DNA from: Ramlibacter sp. PS4R-6
GTDB lineage: Bacteria > Pseudomonadota > Gammaproteobacteria > Burkholderiales > Burkholderiaceae_C
Reading direction: 5' to 3'
Assembly: GCF_037572775.1 (NCBI RefSeq)
Contig: NZ_JBBHKA010000001.1
Location: 2,914,001-2,978,000 of the forward strand
DNA: 64,000 bases
A model generated the notes under the pieces. It was not told where the DNA came from, ran no database searches, and saw only the letters and a list, made by a program, of their open reading frames with translations. Both the position numbers and the translations under genes were made by a program. This document shows positions 30,867-39,588 of the stretch, piece after piece (position 1 is the stretch's first letter; every line of letters begins with the position of its first letter).

Positions 30867-32278
30867 CCACCTTTGCGCAGCGCTGCGGTATCCACGACGC
30901 GCGGCACGAGGAGGCCGCGAAGCGCATCTCGCGCCTCATCGAATCGACGGGCATCGAGCTCGTGCGCGTCGTCTGGTGCGACCTGCACGGCGTCACACGC
31001 GGCAAGACGCTGACAGCGAGTGCCGCACTGCGTGCGCTGCACGACGGCGTCGGCATGGTCAGCACGCTGATGCTGAAGGACACGTCGGACCGCACCGCGT
31101 TCAAGGTGTTCGAGCCTGGCGGGACCGGGGGGCTCGAGGGCTTTTCCTTCGCCAACAACCTCGTGCTGCTGCCGGACCCCGAAAGCTTCCGGCAGCTGCC
31201 CTGGACGGAACGCACGGGCTGGATGCAGGCGCAGCCCTGGTTCCAGGATGCGGGGCCGGTGCAACTCGACACCCGGCGCATCCTGCAATCGGCGCTCGCG
31301 CGGCTGGACAAACACGGCCTGGCGATGCGCTGCGGGCTCGAAGTCGAGTTCCACATCTACCGCATCGAGGACGCGCAGCCGCAGCTCGACCCCGAGCATG
31401 CCGAGTGGCCGGGCGCGCCGCCGCGCGTGTCGATGGTCCATCCCGGCTACAACCTGCTGGCCGAAGGCTGGTTCGACATGGCCGAGGAACCGCTGCGCAT
31501 CGTGCAGCACACGGCTCAGGCGCTGGGCCTGCCCCTGACCTCGCTGGAGATCGAGCTGGGCCCCAGCCAGGTCGAGGCGGTGTTCGACGTGACGGACGCG
31601 CTGACCGCGGCCGACAACATGGTCCTGTTCCGCAGTGCCGTGAGGCAGGCGCTGCGCCGCGCGGGCTACCACGCCACCTTCATGTGCCGCCCGCCCTTCC
31701 CGAACATCATGTCGAGCGGCTGGCACCTGCACCAGTCGCTCGTGGACGCGAAGACCGGCGCGAACGCCACCGACATGGCGTGGCTAGCGGGCCTGCTCGA
31801 GCATGCGCGGGCGATGGCCGTGTTCTGCACGCCGACCGCCAACGGCTTCGGGCGCTTCCGCCCCAACGCGCTCGCGCCGCAGGCCGTCGTGTGGGGCCGC
31901 GACAACCGCGGTGCGATGCTGCGCGTGATCGGCGAGGCCGGCGATGCCGCGTTCCGCATCGAGAACCGCATCGGCGAGCCCGCCGCGAATCCCTACCTCT
32001 ACTTCGCTTCGCAGGTCCACGCCGGCCTGGACGGCATCGAGCGCAAATTGCAGCCGCCTGCGCCGACGGAAGCGCCGTACGGTCCCGCACCCACCATGCT
32101 GCCGACCTCGCTGGGCGAAGCGCTCGAGGCGCTGCGCGCCGACAAGTCGTTCGCGAATGCCTTCGGCGCAACCTTCATCGACTACTACACGCGCATCAAG
32201 CAGGCGGAGCTCGCACGCTTCGACGCCGCCGAGGACAAGCAGGAGTTCCAGCGGCGCGAGTACTTCGGGCGCTTCTAG
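30863..32278 (+). CDS. Glutamine-synthetase-like gamma-glutamyl ligase
   Basis: This 471-residue GS-superfamily protein has the metal-binding GLEVEFHIY (about residue 155), SSGWHLHQSL, the nucleotide-site TANGFGRFRP and WGRDNRGAMLRV, and IENRIGEPAANPYLYFA near the end. It lacks the adenylylation Tyr region of the housekeeping enzyme, and the usual R-x-PD before NPYL reads RIGEP. Such GS-like ligases glutamylate amines: aniline (TdnQ/AtdA1), putrescine (PuuA), isopropylamine (IpuC). Coupling to a Rieske oxygenase gene by ATGA overlap recalls aniline catabolism, where the glutamyl-anilide is the oxygenase substrate. No class I amidotransferase partner is seen. Confidence 0.85.
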   Translation: MTTFAQRCGIHDARHEEAAKRISRLIESTGIELVRVVWCDLHGVTRGKTLTASAALRALHDGVGMVSTLMLKDTSDRTAFKVFEPGGTGGLEGFSFANNLVLLPDPESFRQLPWTERTGWMQAQPWFQDAGPVQLDTRRILQSALARLDKHGLAMRCGLEVEFHIYRIEDAQPQLDPEHAEWPGAPPRVSMVHPGYNLLAEGWFDMAEEPLRIVQHTAQALGLPLTSLEIELGPSQVEAVFDVTDALTAADNMVLFRSAVRQALRRAGYHATFMCRPPFPNIMSSGWHLHQSLVDAKTGANATDMAWLAGLLEHARAMAVFCTPTANGFGRFRPNALAPQAVVWGRDNRGAMLRVIGEAGDAAFRIENRIGEPAANPYLYFASQVHAGLDGIERKLQPPAPTEAPYGPAPTMLPTSLGEALEALRADKSFANAFGATFIDYYTRIKQAELARFDAAEDKQEFQRREYFGRF

Positions 32279-32608
32279 ATGGCGAAGGTCACCATCCACC
32301 TCGTCGCCGCCAACGGGAACGAAACCACGCTCGAATGCGCCCTGGGCCAGAGCCTCATGCAGGCGGCGATCGCCAGCAACGTCGAAGGCATCGACGCCGA
32401 ATGCGGCGGGACGATGACCTGCGCCACCTGCCACGTCTACGTGCGCGAGGGGTTCCTGCCCAAGCTTCCGATCATGACGAGCGACGAGGATTCGATGCTG
32501 GATTTCACTGCCTCGCTGCGCAAGGCGAACAGCCGCCTCTCGTGCCAGATCCCGCTGACGGAAGAACTCGACGGCCTGACAGTAGACTTGCCCGAGACCC
32601 AAACCTAG
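32279..32608 (+). CDS. Adrenodoxin-type [2Fe-2S] ferredoxin
   Basis: This is a 109-residue ferredoxin. The cluster ligands follow C-x5-C-x2-C in ECGGTMTCATCHVYV (about residues 41-55), with the fourth Cys in SRLSCQIPL. DSMLDFTASLRK is the acidic segment between them, typical of the adrenodoxin/putidaredoxin group. Its ATG directly follows the TAG of the GS-like gene. It most likely delivers electrons to the Rieske oxygenase. The FAD-dependent ferredoxin reductase it would need is not in the window. Confidence 0.92.
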   Translation: MAKVTIHLVAANGNETTLECALGQSLMQAAIASNVEGIDAECGGTMTCATCHVYVREGFLPKLPIMTSDEDSMLDFTASLRKANSRLSCQIPLTEELDGLTVDLPETQT

Positions 32609-32616
32609 GAACGACC

Positions 32617-32919
32617 ATGATCCTCGAGATCGCCGACATCCGCGTGAACCCCGGCCAGGAAGCCGCGTTCGAGGAAGCCATCCAGCGCGCGGTGAAGACC
32701 GTGCTGCCCAAGGCGAAGGGCGTGCACGGCTACAAGGTGAACAAGTGCATCGAGAACCCGCAGCGGTTCATCCTGCAGATCTTCTGGGAGACGCTGGAGG
32801 ACCACACGGTGGGATTCCGCCAGGGGCCGCTGTTCGCCGAATGGCGCGGCTTCATCGGCCCCTACTTCGCCGGCCCGCCGCTGGTGGAGCACTTCACGCT
32901 CGTCACGAAGAGCGAATAA
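32617..32919 (+). CDS. ABM-fold (antibiotic biosynthesis monooxygenase-like) protein
   Basis: This 100-residue protein has the ABM/dimeric alpha-beta-barrel pattern: strand MILEIADIRVNPGQEAAFEEA, then GVHGYKVNKCIENPQRFILQIFWET, then the C-terminal strand VEHFTLV. Members are cofactor-free monooxygenases, isomerases or intermediate-handling proteins. It ends the Rieske/GS-like operon and could act on its unstable hydroxylated product. Its last 17 bases overlap the marR gene on the other strand. Confidence 0.8.
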   Translation: MILEIADIRVNPGQEAAFEEAIQRAVKTVLPKAKGVHGYKVNKCIENPQRFILQIFWETLEDHTVGFRQGPLFAEWRGFIGPYFAGPPLVEHFTLVTKSE

Positions 32920-33334
32920 CCAGCTTCTCCAGCAGCTTCATCAGCTGCTCGCGCTCGCCCGCCTCCAGCGGGCCCAGGATGCGCCCCTGCGCCTTCGTCA
33001 CGGCGCGCTTCATCGCCATCGCCGCTCGCTCGCCCTCGGGCGTCACCCACAGCAGCTTGCGGCGGCGGTCCTGTGCGTCGGGCCTGCGCTTGACCCAGCC
33101 CCTGGCCTCCAGGCGATGGATGACGGAGCCGAAGGTCGCCGCGTCGAAGGCCACGCGGCCCGCCAGCGTCACCTGGTCTTCGCCCGGCTCCTCGATCAGC
33201 GCGTTGAGGATGGCGAACTGCACCGGCGTCACGCCGAACTCGGCCGTTTCCTCCATGAAGACGGCCACCGCCAGCTGGTGGGCGCGCCGGATCAGGTGAC
33301 CCGGTGCATGGCGGAAGTCGAAGCTCTTGGGCAT
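32903..33334 (-). CDS. MarR-family regulator of the gentisate locus
   Basis: This 143-residue winged-helix protein has FGVTPVQFAILNAL, the recognition helix DAATFGSVIHRLEARGW and the wing DRRRKLLWVTPEG. MarR-type repressors such as MobR commonly control hydroxybenzoate genes and release DNA on binding the aromatic acid. It diverges from the 3-hydroxybenzoate monooxygenase operon with 52 bp between starts and converges on the Rieske/GS operon, so it sits between the two. A GATAA-N9-TTATC repeat upstream is the likely operator. Confidence 0.9.
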   Translation of the reverse strand: MPKSFDFRHAPGHLIRRAHQLAVAVFMEETAEFGVTPVQFAILNALIEEPGEDQVTLAGRVAFDAATFGSVIHRLEARGWVKRRPDAQDRRRKLLWVTPEGERAAMAMKRAVTKAQGRILGPLEAGEREQLMKLLEKLVIRSS

Positions 33335-33357
33335 GGCGCGCCAGTGTAGTTTGGGCA

Positions 33358-33376
33358 GATAATATGCATTCTTATC
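33358..33376. promoter_or_regulatory. Candidate MarR operator
   Basis: The inverted repeat GATAA-N9-TTATC, centred on TATGCATTC, lies midway in the 52-bp gap between marR and the divergent monooxygenase gene. It is the only AT-rich symmetric element there, and the embedded GATAAT could serve as a -10 hexamer. Confidence 0.6.
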
Positions 33377-33386
33377 AATTTCGGCC

Positions 33387-34580
33387 ATGGCGGCTTCCCT
33401 GCACTTCCTCATTGCCGGCGGCGGCATCGGCGGCCTGGCGGCCGCGTACGTGCTGGCGCGCGACGGGCATCGCGTCACGGTGCTGGAGCAGCAGGCCCAG
33501 TTCGGCGAGATCGGCGCCGGCATCCAACTGGGGCCGAACATCTTCCGCATGTTCGACTGGCTGGGGCTGACGCAGGCGATCAACGCCGTCGCCTACTTCC
33601 CGCCCGGCATGGGCATGAACGACGTTCGTACCGGCGAGAAGGTGGTACGCGTGCCTTTCGGCGACGCGGTGAAGGCCTTGTATGGCTACCCCTACGGCGT
33701 GATCTACCGCGCAGACCTGCACAAGGTGTTGCTCGACGCGTGCGCGCGTTTCGGGGACGTCGTGCTGCGCACGTCGAGCAAGGTCGAGGGCTTCGAGCAG
33801 TCGGGCAGCGCGGTGTCGGTGAAGCTTGCCAGCGGTGAGCGGCTATCCGGCGACGCCCTCATCGGCGCCGACGGCCTGTGGAGCCGCATCCGCGAGGCCA
33901 TCGTCGGCGACGGCAAGCCGCGCGTCTCGGGCCACATCGCGTACCGCGCGGTGCTCAAGCGCGAGGACGTGCCCCGGCACCTGTGGAACGACGAAGTGCT
34001 GCTGTGGGGCGGCGAGAAGACGCACCTGGTGCACTACCCGCTGCGGCGCGGCGAGCTCTTCAACCTGGTCGCCGTCTTCCACAGCAACAAGTACGACGAG
34101 GGCTGGAACACCTTCGGCGACACGGCGGAGCTGAACGAGCGCTTCGCGGATGCCGTGCCCCAGGTGAGGGAACTGCTCGGCAAGATCGAGACCTGGAAGA
34201 TGTGGGTGTTGTGCGACCGCGAGCCGGTGAAGAACTGGAGCGATGGGCGCGTGACGCTGCTGGGTGACGCCGCGCACCCCATGTTGCAGTACCTCGCGCA
34301 GGGCGCGGGCCAGGCGATCGAGGATGCCGTCGTGCTCGGGCAGGCGCTCAAGGCCACCCGCGGCGATGTCGCGCCGGCCTTCATCCAATACCAGCAGGCG
34401 CGATACCTGCGCACGGGCCGCGTGCAGCTCACCGCGCGCTTCTACGGCGACATCTACCACGCCAGCGGCGTCACGCGCGAGCTGCGCAACCAGATGTTCC
34501 AGGGCGGCAAGGAGTCGGCGGGCTTCGCGGGCCTGAAGTGGATGTACGAGGGCATTGACCCCGAAAGGATGTTCGCATGA
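33387..34580 (+). CDS. 3-Hydroxybenzoate 6-monooxygenase (FAD)
   Basis: This is a 397-residue class A flavoprotein hydroxylase. It has the dinucleotide motif IAGGGIGGLAAAYVLARDG at the N-terminus, DALIGADGLWSRIRE (the DG motif, about residue 158), and VTLLGDAAHPMLQYLAQGAGQAIED (the GD motif, about residue 290). The stretch GAGIQLGPNIFRMFDWLGL is typical of the 3-hydroxybenzoate 6-hydroxylase branch rather than salicylate 1-hydroxylase. It converts 3-hydroxybenzoate to gentisate with NADH and O2. It is the first gene of a tightly coupled operon that contains gentisate dioxygenase. 3-Aminobenzoate 6-monooxygenase is a close alternative activity. Confidence 0.88.
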   Translation: MAASLHFLIAGGGIGGLAAAYVLARDGHRVTVLEQQAQFGEIGAGIQLGPNIFRMFDWLGLTQAINAVAYFPPGMGMNDVRTGEKVVRVPFGDAVKALYGYPYGVIYRADLHKVLLDACARFGDVVLRTSSKVEGFEQSGSAVSVKLASGERLSGDALIGADGLWSRIREAIVGDGKPRVSGHIAYRAVLKREDVPRHLWNDEVLLWGGEKTHLVHYPLRRGELFNLVAVFHSNKYDEGWNTFGDTAELNERFADAVPQVRELLGKIETWKMWVLCDREPVKNWSDGRVTLLGDAAHPMLQYLAQGAGQAIEDAVVLGQALKATRGDVAPAFIQYQQARYLRTGRVQLTARFYGDIYHASGVTRELRNQMFQGGKESAGFAGLKWMYEGIDPERMFA

Positions 34581-35923
34581 GCGTCGTCCACGAGCCCGCG
34601 CGCGAAACGCCCGTCTTCGGCGAGTACGACGTGGTCGTGCTCGGCGGCGGGCCCGCGGGCATCGCCGCTGCCGTGGCAGCGGGCCGGGCCGGGCGCTCCA
34701 CGCTGCTCGTGGAGCGCTACGGCTTCCTCGGCGGCATGGGCACGGCCGCCGGCGTCACCAACTTCTGCGGCCTGCATGCGAACGTCCATGGCGAGATCCG
34801 GCAAGTCGTGCACGGCGTGGCGGACGACTTGCTCTCGCGCATCGATGCGCTCGGCGGGCTCAATGCGCCCCACATGATTTTCGGCAAGATCGCCGCGCAG
34901 GCCTACGACACGGCGGCCTACAAGATCGCGGCCGACGACTTGCTCGCCTCGGCGAAAGCGGAGGTCCTGTTCCATGCGCTCGCTTGCGGCGTCGTGAAGG
35001 AGTCCGAGCGCAGCATCGCCGCCCTCTTGCTGGAAACGAAGTCCGGACGCGTGGCCGTGAAAGGCCGCGCCTTCATCGACTGCTCGGGCGACGGCGACCT
35101 GGCCGCGTGGGCGGGCGCGGCCTACGAGAAAGGCGATGGCGCGGGCAACATGCTCTACCCCTCGCTGATGTTCCGCGTGAACGACGTGGACCGCGAGCGC
35201 GCGGGCGACGCGTGGAAGACGATTCCCGAGCTGATGGCCCGAGCCGAAGCCGAAGGCCGCCACCGGTTCCCGCGCAAGGGCGCCATCGTGCGGCCGCAGA
35301 AGAGCGGCATCGAATGGCGCGTGAACGTGACGCAGCTGGCCAACGCGAGCGGCCAGGCGATGGACGGCACCGATGCGCGCGAGCTGTCCGACGCCGAAAC
35401 GCTCGGCCGCCGGCAGGTGGCGCAGGTCGCGAAGTTCCTGCGCGAGGTGCCGGGCTTCGAGCGCTTCTACATCGTCGACATCCCGCCGCAGGTCGGCATC
35501 CGCGAAACGCGCCGCGTGCAGGGCCTGTACATGCTCACCGAAGCTGACGTGCTGGGCTGCGCCGACTTCGACGACACCATCGGCGTCAACGGCTGGCCGC
35601 TGGAGCTGCACGTGAAGGGCGACGTCGAGTTCCGCTTCGCGCCCATCCCGGAAAGCCGCGGCTTCAACCAGCTGCCCTACCGCATGACCGTGACGCCTTC
35701 GCTCGACAACCTGTGGGTCGCCGGGCGCTGCGCCTCGATGACGCACGAGGCGCAATCCGCCGCGCGGGTCACCGGCGCCTGCTTCGTGATGGGACAGGCC
35801 TGCGGCACGGCGGCGCACTTCGCGCTTCGCGAAGGCACGGCTGCCGCGCGCGTGGACGTGCACGACCTGCAATCGCGACTCGCCGCCGAGGGCGCCTTCC
35901 TCGGCCAAGGAGACACACCATGA
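34577..35923 (+). CDS. FAD-dependent oxidoreductase of unknown substrate in the gentisate operon
   Basis: This 448-residue protein has the FAD-binding [21 protein letters not shown] at residues 19-39, then [17 protein letters not shown]. This resembles the FAD_oxidored family rather than ferredoxin reductases or class A hydroxylases. Later motifs are [29 protein letters not shown] and [20 protein letters not shown]. Family members are often called FAD-dependent dehydrogenases or fumarate-reductase-like, and their reactions are mostly uncharacterised. It overlaps both the 3-hydroxybenzoate monooxygenase and the gentisate dioxygenase genes by four bases (ATGA), so it is tied to this pathway. 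The step it performs is not part of the textbook gentisate route. Confidence 0.75.
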   Translation: MSVVHEPARETPVFGEYDVVVLGGGPAGIAAAVAAGRAGRSTLLVERYGFLGGMGTAAGVTNFCGLHANVHGEIRQVVHGVADDLLSRIDALGGLNAPHMIFGKIAAQAYDTAAYKIAADDLLASAKAEVLFHALACGVVKESERSIAALLLETKSGRVAVKGRAFIDCSGDGDLAAWAGAAYEKGDGAGNMLYPSLMFRVNDVDRERAGDAWKTIPELMARAEAEGRHRFPRKGAIVRPQKSGIEWRVNVTQLANASGQAMDGTDARELSDAETLGRRQVAQVAKFLREVPGFERFYIVDIPPQVGIRETRRVQGLYMLTEADVLGCADFDDTIGVNGWPLELHVKGDVEFRFAPIPESRGFNQLPYRMTVTPSLDNLWVAGRCASMTHEAQSAARVTGACFVMGQACGTAAHFALREGTAAARVDVHDLQSRLAAEGAFLGQGDTP

Positions 35924-36975
35924 ACGCTCCCGACAAGACCCTGCAGGCCCGCCAGCAGCTGTACCGCGACATGGAGCCGCTGCACCTCACGCCATTGTGG
36001 GAGGTGCTGCACGCGCTCGTGCCCAAGGAGCCGAAGACGCCTTGCGTGCCGGCGCACTGGAAGTACGCCGACGTGCGCCCGTTCCTCATGCGCGCCGGCG
36101 AGGCGATCACCGCCGAGGAGGCCGTGCGCCGCGTGCTCGTGCTCGAGAACCCGGCCCTGCGCGGCCAGTCGTGCATCACGCAGTCGCTCTACGCCGGGCT
36201 GCAACTGATCCTGCCCGGCGAGGTCGCGCCCAGCCACCGCCACACGCAAAGCGCCCTGCGCTTCATCGTGGAAGGATCCGGCGCCTACACCGCCGTCGAT
36301 GGCGAGCGCACCACCATGCGCCCGGGCGACTTCATCATCACGCCCAGCTGGACCTGGCACGACCACGGCAACGACGCCGACGTCCCGGTGATCTGGCTCG
36401 ACGGCCTCGACATCCCCATCGTGCGGTTCTTCGACGCCGGCTTCGCCGAAAACGACACGGCGCGCTCGCAAGTCGTCACCCGCAAGGAAGGCGAGAGCAT
36501 GGCCCGCTACGGGCACAACATGGCGCCCGTGCGGTCCACATCGCCCTTCGGCAAGACCTCGCCGATCTTCAGCTACCCGTACGACCGCAGCCGCGAGGCG
36601 CTCGAGCAGCTCGAGCGCGACGCGCCCGTCGACCCCTGGGACGGCGTGAAGCTGCGGTACGTCAACCCGCTCACCGGCGGCTCGCCCATGCCGACGATGC
36701 AGACCTTCATGCAGAAGCTGCCCGCCGGCTTCACGGGCAAGGCGTGGCGCCAGACCGATGGCGCCGTCTACAGCGTCGTCGAGGGCGAAGGCGAAGCGGT
36801 GATCGAAGGCGGCGGCCAGGAGCTGCGCTTCGCCTTCTCGCCGCGCGACCATTTCGTCGTTCCCCCGTGGCACACTGCCCGCTTCTCGTCGCCGCGGGGC
36901 TGCGTGCTGTTCAGTTTCTCCGACCGCCCCGTGCAGGAAGCACTGGGCCTCCATCACGAAGAAAGGCTGTCATGA
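35920..36975 (+). CDS. Gentisate 1,2-dioxygenase
   Basis: This is a 351-residue bicupin. The iron ligands lie in the first cupin, [18 protein letters not shown] followed by [11 protein letters not shown]. The second cupin is around [20 protein letters not shown] and [11 protein letters not shown]. It opens gentisate between C1 and C2 to maleylpyruvate. The ATG overlaps the preceding stop by four bases and its own stop overlaps the fumarylpyruvate hydrolase ATG likewise. Confidence 0.94.
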   Translation: MNAPDKTLQARQQLYRDMEPLHLTPLWEVLHALVPKEPKTPCVPAHWKYADVRPFLMRAGEAITAEEAVRRVLVLENPALRGQSCITQSLYAGLQLILPGEVAPSHRHTQSALRFIVEGSGAYTAVDGERTTMRPGDFIITPSWTWHDHGNDADVPVIWLDGLDIPIVRFFDAGFAENDTARSQVVTRKEGESMARYGHNMAPVRSTSPFGKTSPIFSYPYDRSREALEQLERDAPVDPWDGVKLRYVNPLTGGSPMPTMQTFMQKLPAGFTGKAWRQTDGAVYSVVEGEGEAVIEGGGQELRFAFSPRDHFVVPPWHTARFSSPRGCVLFSFSDRPVQEALGLHHEERLS

Positions 36976-37676
36976 ATTACGTCTTCGATCCCGCGCCCGC
37001 CGCCAGCGTCCCCGTCGTCGGCCGCAGCGAGCGCTTCCCGGTGCGCCGCGTCATCTGCGTGGGCCGCAACTACGTCGAGCACGCCAAGGAAATGGGATTC
37101 ACCGGCCGCGAGCCGCCCTTCTTCTTCTTCAAGCCGGCCGACGCGATCGTGCCCGTCAACGCGGGCGAAACCGGCACCATCGCCTACCCGAGCCTGACCA
37201 AGGACCTGCACCACGAGATCGAGCTGGTGGCGTGCATCGGCACGGGCGGGCGCAACATCAAGGCCGCCGACGCGATGAAGCACATCTGGGGCTATGCCGT
37301 GGGCCTGGACATGACGCGCCGCGACCTGCAGGGCGAGATGAAGAAACAGGGCCGCCCGTGGGAGATCGGCAAGAGCTTCGAGCAGTCCGCGCCCATCGGC
37401 CCCATCACACCCGCCGCGCAAGCGGGCGATATCGTGAACGCGGACATCTGGCTGAAGGTCAACGGCCAGGACCGCCAGCGCAGCAACGTCTCGAAGCTGA
37501 TCTGGAACCTAGGCGAGATCATCGAGCACGTCTCGGCCGCCTGGGACCTCGCGCCCGGCGACCTGATCTTCACGGGAACGCCCGAGGGCGTCGCCGCCGT
37601 GGTGGCCGGCGACACGCTGGAGGGCGGCGTCGGGAAGCTGCCGCCGCTTTCGGTGAGAATCGCCCAGGCGCGCTAG
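36972..37676 (+). CDS. Fumarylpyruvate hydrolase (FAH family)
   Basis: This 234-residue FAH-fold enzyme has [17 protein letters not shown], the metal ligands in DLHHEIELV, the segment [20 protein letters not shown] and the C-terminal [15 protein letters not shown]. It hydrolyses 3-fumarylpyruvate to fumarate and pyruvate, the last step of the gentisate pathway, which matches the dioxygenase directly upstream (ATGA overlap). The zeta-GST at 28815-29456 supplies the isomerisation in between. Confidence 0.93.
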   Translation: MNYVFDPAPAASVPVVGRSERFPVRRVICVGRNYVEHAKEMGFTGREPPFFFFKPADAIVPVNAGETGTIAYPSLTKDLHHEIELVACIGTGGRNIKAADAMKHIWGYAVGLDMTRRDLQGEMKKQGRPWEIGKSFEQSAPIGPITPAAQAGDIVNADIWLKVNGQDRQRSNVSKLIWNLGEIIEHVSAAWDLAPGDLIFTGTPEGVAAVVAGDTLEGGVGKLPPLSVRIAQAR

Positions 37677-37716
37677 GCCCCGGCCGGCGCGCAAGACAAG
37701 AAGAAGGAGAAGAAAC

Positions 37717-38202
37717 TTGCGCGTCCTGGACTTCCTGGCCAAGGCGTGCGCGGTGCTCGCGGGCGTGCTGCTCACGGGCATCACGCTCATGACCTGCGCG
37801 AGCCTGATCGGCCGCAACACCACGGGCTGGACGCTCGTCGGCGACTTCGAGCTGACGGGTGTGGCCACCGGCGCGGCCATCGCCTTGTTCATGCCGTGGT
37901 GCCAATGGCGCCGCGGGAACATCATCGTCGACTTCTTCACCGCCAAGGCGAGCGGGCGGACCAACGACCTGCTCGACCGCTTCGGCGCCCTGCTCCTCGC
38001 GGTTTCGTTCGCGCTGCTGGCCTGGCGCACGACGCTGGGCGGCCTGAACGCCTACGACACGCATTCCGAGAGCCAGATGCTCGGCTTCCCGCTGTGGATG
38101 GTCTACGTGGCGATGGTCCCGCCCTTCGTGCTGGCGTCCGTCATCGGCGTCTGGCAGGCGGCCTTCGGCTTCCCGGTCGAGGCGCCGGAGGCGCACGCAT
38201 GA
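37717..38202 (+). CDS. TRAP transporter small permease (DctQ family)
   Basis: This 161-residue membrane protein has four hydrophobic segments and the DctQ-typical FELTGVATGAAIALFMPWCQWRRGNIIVD. It starts at TTG (37717), supported by an AAGGAGA Shine-Dalgarno six bases upstream; the next in-frame ATG would remove the first helix. It overlaps the large permease gene by four bases. With DctM and DctP it forms a Na+ or H+ driven importer, by context for 3-hydroxybenzoate or the substrate of the Rieske/GS system. Confidence 0.88.
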   Translation: MRVLDFLAKACAVLAGVLLTGITLMTCASLIGRNTTGWTLVGDFELTGVATGAAIALFMPWCQWRRGNIIVDFFTAKASGRTNDLLDRFGALLLAVSFALLAWRTTLGGLNAYDTHSESQMLGFPLWMVYVAMVPPFVLASVIGVWQAAFGFPVEAPEAHA

Positions 38203-39518
38203 GCGCGCTGACGCTGACGCTCATCATCTTCGCGATCATGCTGGTGCTGATGGCGATCCGCACGCCGATCTCCATCGCCATGTTCGCCGCCGGCGCCATC
38301 GGCTACGTCATGCAGACGGGCTGGGCGCCGTTCGCGAACTTCCTGAACAACCAGGCCTTCGCGCGCTTCGCCAGCTACGACCTGTCGGTGATCCCGCTGT
38401 TCATCCTGATGGGCCACTTCGCGACGCAGGGCGGCATCAGCAAGGCGCTGTTCGAATTCGCGGCGGGCGTGATGGGCCGCTTCCGCGGCGGCCTCGCGAT
38501 GGCCGCGGTGCTGGCGTGCGCGGCATTCGGCGCGATCTGCGGGTCGTCCGTGGCCACGGCTGCCACGATCACTTCGGTGGCGCTGCCCGAGATGAAGCGC
38601 CACGGCTACTCGGGCCGCCTCGCAACCGGCACGCTGGCGGCCGCCGGGACGCTGGGCATCCTCATCCCGCCGTCGGTGCCGCTCGTGATCTACGCGATCC
38701 TCACCGAGCAGAACATCGCCAAGCTGTTCGCGGCGGCGATGATCCCCGGCATCATCGCGATGTTCGGCTACATGGCCGCGATCGCGGTGTACGTGCGCGT
38801 CGTCCCGGGCCACGCGCCCGACGTCGACGACGAGCCGGCAAAGCTCACCTTGCATGCGTTCGCGGGCATCGCCCCCATCGCCATCATCTTCCTGCTGGTC
38901 TTCGGCGGCATCTACGGCGGGCTGTTCACGCCCACCGAGGGTGCGGGCGTCGGCGCGGCATCGACCTTCGTCGCGGCGCTGATCAAGCGCGAGATGACCT
39001 GGGACAAGTTCAAGCAGTGCTTCTATGCCACGGCCGAGAGCTCCGCGATGATCTTCCTGATCTTCATCGGCGCCGACCTCATGAACTCGGCCCTGGCGCT
39101 GACGCAGGTGCCGAACCAGCTCGCCGCCGTGGTGGGTAGCTGGGGCCTGTCGCCGCTGATGGTGGTGGCCGCCATCCTGGTCTTCTACGTGATCCTCGGC
39201 GCCGTCATGGACGAGCTGTCCATGATCCTGCTGACCATCCCCATCTTCTTCCCGATGGTGATCGGCCTGGACTTCGGCATGCCCAAGGAATCGGTCGCGA
39301 TCTGGTTCGGCATCATGGTGCTGATGGTCGTGGAGTTCGGCCTGCTGGCGCCGCCCGTCGGGCTGAACGTCTACGTGGTGAACGGCATGGCGCGCGACGT
39401 GCCCATCGCCGAGAGCTACCGCGGCGTGATGCCCTTCCTGGTGAGCGACACGCTGCGCACCCTGCTGCTTTTGTTCTTCCCCGCGATTTCCCTCTGGCTC
39501 GTGCAGTACATCGGTTGA
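38199..39518 (+). CDS. TRAP transporter large permease (DctM family)
   Basis: This 439-residue polytopic protein has the DctM family landmarks IPLFILMGHFATQGGISKALF, GAICGSSVATAATITSVALPEMK, GTLGILIPPSVPLVIYAI and LLAPPVGLNVYVVNG. About 12-13 helices are expected. It is the transport channel of the tripartite system and is translationally coupled to the DctQ gene (ATGA). Confidence 0.95.
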   Translation: MSALTLTLIIFAIMLVLMAIRTPISIAMFAAGAIGYVMQTGWAPFANFLNNQAFARFASYDLSVIPLFILMGHFATQGGISKALFEFAAGVMGRFRGGLAMAAVLACAAFGAICGSSVATAATITSVALPEMKRHGYSGRLATGTLAAAGTLGILIPPSVPLVIYAILTEQNIAKLFAAAMIPGIIAMFGYMAAIAVYVRVVPGHAPDVDDEPAKLTLHAFAGIAPIAIIFLLVFGGIYGGLFTPTEGAGVGAASTFVAALIKREMTWDKFKQCFYATAESSAMIFLIFIGADLMNSALALTQVPNQLAAVVGSWGLSPLMVVAAILVFYVILGAVMDELSMILLTIPIFFPMVIGLDFGMPKESVAIWFGIMVLMVVEFGLLAPPVGLNVYVVNGMARDVPIAESYRGVMPFLVSDTLRTLLLLFFPAISLWLVQYIG

Positions 39519-39588
39519 GGGAAAGCCCGGGAAACGCGCACGTCCCCGCTGCGTTAAGTTAGCAACGTCCCCCAGATTGGAGCCCGCC

